A DNA stretch of 10,704 bases from an uncultured Eubacteriales bacterium. GTDB lineage: Bacteria > Bacillota > Clostridia > Peptostreptococcales > Anaerovoracaceae. The translations under genes were made by a program, and so were the position numbers. Where the stretch lies: contig UQMQ01000079.1 in NCBI GenBank assembly GCA_900542245.1, positions 1-10,704 of the forward strand, written 5' to 3'. Of this stretch, positions 5,919-10,704 are shown piece after piece. The notes under the pieces are model-generated. The model made no database searches, was not told where the DNA came from, and saw only the letters and a program-made list of their open reading frames with translations. Within the stretch, counting starts at the first letter, position 1; each line of letters opens with the position of its first letter.

Positions 5919-5965
5919 AATTTTCAGACTATTTTTTATTATTTTCGTAAATTTTCTGAAAATTT
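5919..5965. promoter_or_regulatory. Inverted repeats just upstream of the ABC operon promoter (possible operator)
   Basis: AAATTTTC-T-GAAAATTT (5949-5965) is a perfect 17-bp palindrome ending 3 bp before the -35 box. A further half-site, AATTTTCAGA (5919-5928), is an exact inverted copy of TCTGAAAATT (5955-5964). This spacing is typical of a regulator site. No regulator gene is adjacent, and the sequence is AT-rich, which raises the chance of coincidence. Confidence 0.4.
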
Positions 5966-5968
5966 AGC

Positions 5969-5997
5969 TTGACAAACCTTTCCCACTAGTGTACGAT
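5969..5997 (+). promoter_or_regulatory. Sigma-A promoter of the ABC transporter operon
   Basis: TTGACA (5969-5974), a 17-bp spacer and TACGAT (5992-5997). The consensus -35 box and ideal spacing indicate a strong vegetative promoter with a start near 6004, giving a leader of about 236 nucleotides before the first transporter gene. Confidence 0.85.
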
Positions 5998-6046
5998 AGC
6001 TACAAGAATCAAAACAAAAACACATCACACGTAGGGAGGAAACACG

Positions 6047-6103
6047 ATGTATTACGGCTTTCACTATTACGATTACTTTACGAAGTACAACTGCATAGGG
6101 TAA
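6047..6103 (+). CDS. Tyrosine-rich leader peptide (18 aa)
   Basis: The ORF encodes MYYGFHYYDYFTKYNCIG and ends with TAA at 6101-6103. Six of 18 residues are Tyr (codons 2, 3, 7, 8, 10, 14) and two are Phe; there is no Trp. The ATG has an excellent ribosome site (GGGAGGA, 7-8 bp spacing), and the ORF lies about 43 nucleotides after the predicted transcription start. It is followed by an antiterminator-like stem and an intrinsic terminator before the transporter genes. This is the arrangement of amino-acid biosynthesis leader peptides such as PheL and TrpL. Inference: the ribosome stalls at Tyr codons when charged tRNA-Tyr is scarce, so the peptide acts as a sensor and has no function of its own. 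It lies below usual gene-calling length limits. Confidence 0.8.
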   Translation: MYYGFHYYDYFTKYNCIG

Positions 6104-6108
6104 CGAAA

Positions 6109-6158
6109 GACTTGTAATGACATTGGTTCAACTGAATACTTCGGATCATTATATAGTC
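6109..6158 (+). promoter_or_regulatory. Antiterminator-like stem of the tyrosine attenuator
   Basis: GACTTGTAATGA (6109-6120) pairs with TCATTATATAGTC (6146-6158) to give 12 bp with one bulged T (6154) and one G-U pair. Its 3' arm takes bases 6155-6158, which are also the base of the terminator stem, so the two exclude each other. An enclosing GGGTAA/TTACCC helix (6098-6103 with 6175-6180) can form at the same time. A ribosome on the leader stop codon (6101-6103) would cover both 5' arms; one stalled at Tyr10 would leave them free. Confidence 0.6.
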
Positions 6159-6207
6159 CGCTTGTGGTTTAGCTTACCCATAGTACCGCAAGTGGGCTTT
6201 TTGTTTC
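6155..6207 (+). terminator. Intrinsic terminator (attenuator) before the ABC operon genes
   Basis: AGTCCGCTTGTGG (6155-6167) pairs with CCGCAAGTGGGCT (6186-6198) to give 13 bp including G-U pairs, followed by TTTTTGTTT. It lies between the leader peptide and the lipoprotein gene on the same transcript, where a constitutive terminator would be pointless. That supports a conditional attenuator. Confidence 0.8.
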
Positions 6208-6239
6208 CGACTTGCCTTGTGATCCATGAGGAGGACATC

Positions 6240-7277
6240 ATGAATACGTTCAAGCACAACGCAAAAAAATCACTTTCCTTATTATTGATCTGTCTGCTTA
6301 CAGCGGCGCTGCTCCTGACAGGCTGCGGCAATTCCGGCGATAACGCTGGCAACGCAAACGGCGGTGCAGACAGCGAACAATTAAAAATCGGCATCATGCA
6401 GTTCGGCGAATTCACCGCGCTGCAGAACGCAACGAAGGGCTTCATCGACGGGCTTGCCGACGCAGGCTATGTAGACGGAGAAAACATCGTCATCCATCAG
6501 CTCTCCGCAGCTGCTGAGGCTTCCAACTGTCCGAGCATTGCCGATACGCTGATCAACGAAAAATCCGATCTGATTCTGGCTGTTGCTACCCCTTGCGCAT
6601 CCGCAGTCAAAGAGAAAACTGCCGATATTCCGGTTCTTTTCACAGCAGTCACAGATCCGGCAGGCTCCGGCCTGGTCGCTTCCAACGACGCACCGGGCGC
6701 AAATCTGACCGGCACATCCGATATGAATCCGGTCGCACAGCAGATCGCACTCGGCAAGCAGCTGATTCCGGACGCGAAGAAGGTTGCTATCATGTACTGC
6801 TCGAGTGAATCCAACTCCAAAATCCAGTCTGACCTCGCAGAGGCAGCGATCAAAGAGCAGGGCATGGAATCCGTTGTCAAGACGATTTCCGCCATCGATG
6901 AAGCAAAATCCGCAATCGAATCCCTCAAGGGACAGGTTGATTTCATCTATATTCCGACTGACAACACGCTGGCTGACGGTATGACGACCGTTTCCGCAGC
7001 CGCAAATGAATGCGGCATCCCGACCATCGTCGGTGAGTCCGGCATGGTGGGCAACGGTGCGTTCGCGACCTACGGCATCAACTACTACGAACTCGGCAAA
7101 ACAACGGCTGCGATGGCTGTCAAGGTCCTCAAGGGTGAGGCAGAGCCTGCAAGCATGCCGATCGAATACCAGACAGACGAAGGTGTGCTGGAGGTTGCCA
7201 TCAATACAGAAACTGCTGACAAGTTAGGCATCACCATTCCGGATGACGTCAAGAGCACAGCAACGCTGCTTCCGTAA
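6240..7277 (+). CDS. ABC transporter substrate-binding lipoprotein (ABC_sub_bind / TrpX-like)
   Basis: A 345-residue extracytoplasmic binding protein. The N-terminus has a basic stretch, a hydrophobic core and a lipobox LLTGC, with lipidation at C29, so the mature protein is tethered outside the membrane. The body follows the PF04392 pattern: LKIGIMQFGEFTALQNATKG, GYVDGENIVIHQLSA, ADTLINEKSDLILAVATP, PVLFTAVTDPAGSGLV, then ANLTGTSDMNPVAQQIAL and a second lobe from about 190. The family includes TrpX-type binding proteins proposed for aromatic amino acids. The ATG at 6240 was chosen because GAGGAGG lies 5 bp upstream and it gives a proper lipoprotein signal; the frame is open back to 6117, but that part is the attenuator. 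First gene of a three-gene operon. The tyrosine-rich leader suggests tyrosine as ligand; residues alone do not prove it. Confidence 0.88.
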   Translation: MNTFKHNAKKSLSLLLICLLTAALLLTGCGNSGDNAGNANGGADSEQLKIGIMQFGEFTALQNATKGFIDGLADAGYVDGENIVIHQLSAAAEASNCPSIADTLINEKSDLILAVATPCASAVKEKTADIPVLFTAVTDPAGSGLVASNDAPGANLTGTSDMNPVAQQIALGKQLIPDAKKVAIMYCSSESNSKIQSDLAEAAIKEQGMESVVKTISAIDEAKSAIESLKGQVDFIYIPTDNTLADGMTTVSAAANECGIPTIVGESGMVGNGAFATYGINYYELGKTTAAMAVKVLKGEAEPASMPIEYQTDEGVLEVAINTETADKLGITIPDDVKSTATLLP

Positions 7278-7327
7278 CGCAGAACGGGTCACCTGCGTAC
7301 GGAGCCAGACAGAACAAGATACATCAC

Positions 7328-7376
7328 GCAGCTGATGCTTTCACCCGGCACTGCATGGGGCTTACGCGTCAGCTGC
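7328..7376 (+). promoter_or_regulatory. Intercistronic hairpin between binding-protein and permease genes
   Basis: GCAGCTGATGC (7328-7338) pairs with GCGTCAGCTGC (7366-7376), 11 bp with one G-U pair and a 27-base loop, without a U tract. Hairpins here often protect the 3' end of the binding-protein message so that it exceeds the permease message. That role is inferred from position. Confidence 0.45.
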
Positions 7377-7395
7377 AGCTTTCGGAGGTTTAGAA

Positions 7396-8364
7396 ATGAT
7401 TACAACAGCAACGATTCTCAGCGGCATCGCCCAAGGTCTCATATGGGCGATCCTGACGCTGGGTGTATACCTGACATTCAGGATTCTCGACATCGCGGAT
7501 CTGACCGTTGAGGGGACTTTCCCGCTCGGCGCAGCCGTTACCGTCGTCCTGATCAATACCGGCATGAGTCCTGCACTCGCGATGCTCTGTGCGGTTCTGG
7601 CGGGTGCGGCAGCCGGGTTTGTGACCGGCTTCCTGCACACGATCTTTAAGATTCCGGCGATCTTATCCGGCATCCTGACCATGATCGCGCTTTATTCCGT
7701 CAACATCCGCATTATGAGCGACAAGGCGACCGTCGCGCTCGAGCAGCCATCCATCAAGACTTGGATGCTCTCGCTGCTGCCGGAGGGCACTGTAAGCAAT
7801 ACGGTTTCGATCATCCTCGGCACCGTCTTTTGCCTGCTGATCGTTGCACTGCTATATTATTTCTTCGGTACCGAAATCGGCTGTGCGGTCCGCGCGACCG
7901 GCAGCAACCAACACATGGCTCGTTCCCTCGGCGTCAAGACCGACCGCATCATCATCCTCGGCCTGATGATCTCCAACGCACTGGTCGCCCTTTCCGGCAG
8001 CTTGATTGCACAGCTGGACTACGGTTCAGCTCTGGTGACTATGGGACAGGGTACGATCGTGATCGGTCTGGCGTCCGTCATCATCGGCGAAGTCATCTTC
8101 ATCCGCAAGGATATGAACTTTGCGCTGAAGCTTTTGGCAATCATTGCAGGTGCGGTCATCTACCGTACCGTCATCGCCTGTGCGCTGACCTTCAGCTTCC
8201 TCAAGGCGACCGACCTCAAGATCATTACCGCTGTCATCGTCGCCTTTGCCCTCGCGCTGCCGGTACTCCAGCAAAAATCCGCAGAGCGCAAGCTGCGCCG
8301 CGAAAACGCGAAGAAATACGATGCGCTCATCACGCAGGCGTTAGGAGGCGAGACTCATGCTTAG
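7396..8364 (+). CDS. ABC transporter permease (BPD_transp_2 family, TrpY-like)
   Basis: A 322-residue integral membrane protein with about eight to nine hydrophobic segments, of the branched-chain/sugar permease family (PF02653). Family hallmarks are the N-terminal GIAQGLIWAILTLGVYLTFRIL followed by DLTVEGTFPLGAAV, and the cytoplasmic coupling region GTEIGCAVRATGSNQHMARS with LGVKTDRIIILGLMISNALVALSG, which docks to the ATPase. A charged cytoplasmic tail (QQKSAERKLRRENAKKYD) follows the last helix. The ATG has GGAGG 8 bp upstream. It lies 118 bp after the binding-protein gene, with a hairpin between, and its last 8 bases overlap the ATPase start. A single permease gene implies a homodimeric channel. 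Family and context point to uptake of an aromatic amino acid. Confidence 0.88.
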   Translation: MITTATILSGIAQGLIWAILTLGVYLTFRILDIADLTVEGTFPLGAAVTVVLINTGMSPALAMLCAVLAGAAAGFVTGFLHTIFKIPAILSGILTMIALYSVNIRIMSDKATVALEQPSIKTWMLSLLPEGTVSNTVSIILGTVFCLLIVALLYYFFGTEIGCAVRATGSNQHMARSLGVKTDRIIILGLMISNALVALSGSLIAQLDYGSALVTMGQGTIVIGLASVIIGEVIFIRKDMNFALKLLAIIAGAVIYRTVIACALTFSFLKATDLKIITAVIVAFALALPVLQQKSAERKLRRENAKKYDALITQALGGETHA

Positions 8365-9154
8365 AATGATACAGATCGACAAATCGTTCAATATCGGAAC
8401 GATCAACGAAAAACAGATTTTTCAGGGTCTGAACCTGACGATCAACGATGGTGACTTTCTCACCGTCATCGGCGGCAACGGCGCCGGTAAATCCACTATG
8501 CTAAACCTCATTGCCGGTGTACATAAGGCGGACGGCGGGCGCATCATCTTAGACGGTGAGGACCTGACGTACAAAAATGAGACCCAAAGAGCCCGGTACA
8601 TCGGCAGAGTTTTTCAAGACCCGATGATGGGTACTGCGCCGACCATGATGATTGAAGAAAATCTAGCCATGGCGTACAGACGTACCAAGCGCAGGACGCT
8701 TGCATGGGGCATTTCGCAGAAAGAGCGTGAGCTATACAGGGATTCCCTGTCCCAGCTCGGTCTCGGTCTCGAGGATCGCATGAAAACCAAAGTCGGTCTG
8801 CTCTCCGGCGGACAGCGTCAGGCAGTTACCCTGCTCATGGCGACATTGCAGAAGCCAAAGCTTCTGCTGCTGGACGAACATACCGCAGCGCTCGACCCGG
8901 CAACCTCCGCGAAGGTGCTGCAGCTCAGCGACCAGATCATCCGCGACCACCAGCTCACAGCGCTCATGGTCACCCACAATATGCAGGACGCCATCACCTA
9001 CGGCAACCGACTGGTGATGATGGACAAGGGCAAAATCATTCTCGATATCAGCGGGGAAGAAAAGAAAAAATTAACGATTGAAGATTTACTCCACAAGTTC
9101 GAGGACATCAGCGGCAGCAAATTTGCTTCTGACAGCGTCCTCCTTGGAGACTAA
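8357..9154 (+). CDS. ABC transporter ATP-binding protein (TrpZ-like)
   Basis: A 265-residue cytoplasmic ATPase that powers the importer. All ABC motifs are intact: Walker A GGNGAGKST (39-47), Q-loop Q87 (VFQDPMMGT), signature LSGGQ (149-153), Walker B LLLLDE (169-174), D-loop ALDP and H-loop H207 (MVTHNMQD). The stretch EENLAMAYRRTKRRTLAWGI between Q-loop and signature is typical of the subgroup paired with ABC_sub_bind proteins. AGGAGG lies inside the permease 3' end and the ATG overlaps the permease stop by 8 bp, so translation is coupled. It is the last gene of the operon; a strong terminator begins 42 bp after its stop. The gene set is complete: one binding protein, one permease, one ATPase. 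Confidence 0.92.
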   Translation: MLRMIQIDKSFNIGTINEKQIFQGLNLTINDGDFLTVIGGNGAGKSTMLNLIAGVHKADGGRIILDGEDLTYKNETQRARYIGRVFQDPMMGTAPTMMIEENLAMAYRRTKRRTLAWGISQKERELYRDSLSQLGLGLEDRMKTKVGLLSGGQRQAVTLLMATLQKPKLLLLDEHTAALDPATSAKVLQLSDQIIRDHQLTALMVTHNMQDAITYGNRLVMMDKGKIILDISGEEKKKLTIEDLLHKFEDISGSKFASDSVLLGD

Positions 9155-9196
9155 AGCGAGAAAAAGCAATCAGGCTTCTTCTCATACATTACCTAT

Positions 9197-9249
9197 AAAA
9201 CGGAACGCCCGGTGCGCACAGAAAGGCAGCGCACCGGGCGTTCCGTTTT
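9197..9249. terminator. Bidirectional terminator shared by the ABC operon and the yabE-like gene
   Basis: Two perfect 21-base arms (9197-9217 and 9229-9249) with core CGGAACGCCCGGTGCGC flank an 11-base loop. The arms begin with AAAA and end with TTTT, so a U tract follows the stem on both strands. It sits between convergent genes. Confidence 0.92.
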
Positions 9250-9335
9250 CGGTTTGTGCGGTTCGCTCTTGCATGTTTGCTGCGCCCCGCACGTGTCGGT
9301 TTCTTTTTGTTTTGTGATCAGGCATCTGCTTCGGC

Positions 9336-10448
9336 TCAAGCGCCGCGGCGTACAATGTACACATCGCACCAGCGTGCACCCCAGATGCCGCACTGCTCCA
9401 TGCGTTCCATGTACACATCGACAGTTTTGCCCTTGATTGCGCCGCCCACATCGTTGGCGATCGCATAGCCGTATCCCTCGATATAGAGGAGAGAGCCGAG
9501 CGGGATCAGATCCGGGTCCACCGCACAGGTCCCGTACTCACAGGAGAGTCCGTAAGACCCGCGCGGATTGCCGCCGTAGTGATAGGATACCGCACGTACA
9601 CGACTGATTTTTTCTTTGTACTTCAGCCCGGACGGTCTGCCCGAGAGGAGCTTCGTTCCATAGTGGATCAGCTTATCCCTTCTCTTTTTGACCGTCTCCG
9701 TCTGGTATAAAGTACGTTCGACCTCTTTACCGTCAACGTAGGTGATCTCATAGGTCTCCTCCTTGACGCCCTTGCGGCCTTTTTGTTCTACCTTGGTCTC
9801 ACCGATGACCAGAGAACTGTCGGCAACATATTTTACTTCAAATTTGGTTTCTACCCTTTCTGTCTCATATTCCGTACGAACTCTCTGCAAAATAATCTCT
9901 TCATCCTTATAAACCGGATCATCCATTCCCACGCTCAAAATGTCGTTTTCGCCCGGCATAATACAGAGTTCTGCAAGCACTTCCCGCACAGTCGCCGGCA
10001 GCGTGATCAGCGTATGCGTCTCACCGTCCGCCGTTACCGATACCGGAAACGCTTTCGTAATATGAATGTTCATTTCATCATCAATGCCGTCATGTAATTC
10101 GACATCGATGACATCCTGCTCCGAAAGATAGTCGATGTTGTGTTCCTCCAGAAAAGAGTCTACGCGCATCGCTGTCGTTTCGTATGTGGTGGTGACCTCC
10201 CCCAGAGAGTCGTCAACGACCACATGTACTGTTTTCGGTGTGGCAAAGCCCACTACGATCAGTCCGCAAATCAGCAGGCAGCTCGCAGTGATTGTGGTTT
10301 TCGCCAGAATCGGGTGTGCCGTTTTCTTTTCCTTTAACAGCGCGCGGACAGGCGTAAAGACGTCTTTCAACTCGTCTTGCTGCATGCGGCACCAGCGGAA
10401 AAATCGTTCCAAAAGCTGTTCGGCACGACCCTTTGGTTTATCTACCAT
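9336..10448 (-). CDS. yabE: YabE-like cell-wall protein: DUF348, G5 and 3D domains
   Basis: A 370-residue membrane-anchored or secreted protein. A cytoplasmic N-terminus (1-48) precedes one transmembrane segment (about 50-70). Next come two DUF348 modules (about 72-190, TVHVVVDDSLGEVTTTYETT and PVSVTADGETHTLITLPATV), a G5 domain (about 190-265) and a C-terminal 3D domain (about 285-368). The three aspartates that name it lie in AVDPDLIPLG (D311/D313), ANDVGG (D333) and GKTVDVYM (D344), as in MltA-type and RpfB/Sps lytic enzymes. The likely role is peptidoglycan remodelling, perhaps at spore germination or resuscitation. The ATG has AGGAGGG upstream, and a near-consensus promoter lies 27 bp further. 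In Bacillus yabE lies near rnmV and ksgA; those are not seen here, so the symbol rests on domain order only. Confidence 0.85.
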   Translation of the reverse strand: MVDKPKGRAEQLLERFFRWCRMQQDELKDVFTPVRALLKEKKTAHPILAKTTITASCLLICGLIVVGFATPKTVHVVVDDSLGEVTTTYETTAMRVDSFLEEHNIDYLSEQDVIDVELHDGIDDEMNIHITKAFPVSVTADGETHTLITLPATVREVLAELCIMPGENDILSVGMDDPVYKDEEIILQRVRTEYETERVETKFEVKYVADSSLVIGETKVEQKGRKGVKEETYEITYVDGKEVERTLYQTETVKKRRDKLIHYGTKLLSGRPSGLKYKEKISRVRAVSYHYGGNPRGSYGLSCEYGTCAVDPDLIPLGSLLYIEGYGYAIANDVGGAIKGKTVDVYMERMEQCGIWGARWCDVYIVRRGA

Positions 10449-10474
10449 AAGCCCTCCTATTCTCCGACCCGCCT

Positions 10475-10503
10475 ATTTTACCATAACTTGGGCAAAAAGT
10501 CAA
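10475..10503 (-). promoter_or_regulatory. Sigma-A promoter of the yabE-like gene
   Basis: On the minus strand, TTGACT (complement of 10498-10503), a 17-bp spacer and TAAAAT (complement of 10475-10480) lie 27 bp before the start codon at 10448. Confidence 0.8.
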
Positions 10504-10557
10504 AAAAATCGTTCTTTTAGCGTTATGATAGCACAAAACCCACGATTTTATACACAC

Positions 10558-10580
10558 AAAAATCGCCCGCAGTCAGGCGA
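10558..10580 (-). terminator. Minus-strand terminator of a gene or RNA beyond the right edge
   Basis: Read on the minus strand, TCGCC (complement of 10576-10580) and GGCGA (complement of 10563-10567) form a short GC stem followed by TTTTTG. A second hairpin, AGAGTGC/GCACTCT with inner GCGCT/AGCGC (10588-10617), lies just before it in the direction of transcription. Both would end a transcript that comes from the right, outside the window. Confidence 0.5.
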
Positions 10581-10704
10581 CCGCCGTAGAGTGCCACGCG
10601 CTGAAGCGCTGCACTCTTGGCATGAGACCTGCCTCGCATTTTTGTCACTAACAAAGATTTTGACGAGCGGCTCATTGTCACCTACTCCATCACGTATCGG
10701 AACT

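Noticed and set aside
6117..6239. Upstream in-frame start at 6117 for the substrate-binding protein
   Set aside because: It would translate the attenuator stem and bury the lipoprotein signal. The start at 6240 has a strong ribosome site and a proper signal peptide.
6004..6239. T-box riboswitch upstream of the ABC operon
   Set aside because: I see no T-box core (AGGGTGGNACCGCG-like) and no long specifier stem. The tyrosine-rich ORF with alternative stems explains the leader better.
9182..9468. Short open frames on both strands across 9182-9468
   Set aside because: They overlap the bidirectional terminator or the 3D domain of the yabE-like gene and have no ribosome site.
10550..10680. Minus-strand open frames of about 45 codons at the right edge
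   Set aside because: They run into or through the apparent terminator at 10558-10580 and show no recognisable family features.

Overview
The window looks like a chromosomal segment of a moderately GC-rich, spore-forming Clostridia (Bacillota). The evidence is a CwlD-type cortex amidase, a YabE-like G5/3D-domain protein, strong Shine-Dalgarno sequences and sigma-A promoters. An Oscillospirales/Butyricicoccus-type gut anaerobe is a reasonable guess but is not proven. I saw no rRNA, tRNA or CRISPR array.

Left end (1 to about 1750) is a patchwork of gene debris. It holds the last codons of an unidentified gene (3-92), a 5'-truncated sigma-54 activator (to 453), an intact AT-richer gene for a beta-lactamase-fold protein that has lost two catalytic lysines (450-1229), and a minus-strand SpmB-like pseudogene with an internal deletion (1311-1514). 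Next comes a short segment with a possible IS256-type end, then the 3' end of a surface-protein-like gene (1749-2174, minus).

Centre (2134-5915): a DUF4282-like membrane protein and the amidase CwlD lie on the minus strand, separated by an AT-rich gap with three perfect DnaA boxes. A GC-rich array of about 73-bp tandem repeats separates cwlD from the divergent alaX gene (alanyl-tRNA editing protein), which ends at a strong terminator.

Right (5919-9249): the best-organised and most interesting unit is a three-gene ABC importer operon (lipoprotein, permease, ATPase) of the TrpXYZ / ABC_sub_bind type. Between its sigma-A promoter and the first gene is an 18-codon ORF, MYYGFHYYDYFTKYNCIG, with six tyrosines. 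It is followed by two mutually exclusive RNA structures: a 12-bp antiterminator-like stem and a U-tailed terminator. The layout is that of ribosome-mediated transcription attenuation responding to charged tRNA-Tyr, so the importer is predicted to carry tyrosine or a related aromatic compound.

The operon ends at a 21-bp perfect bidirectional terminator shared with the convergent yabE-like gene (9336-10448, minus), whose promoter is clear. The last 150 bases hold a minus-strand terminator and hairpin belonging to something outside the window.
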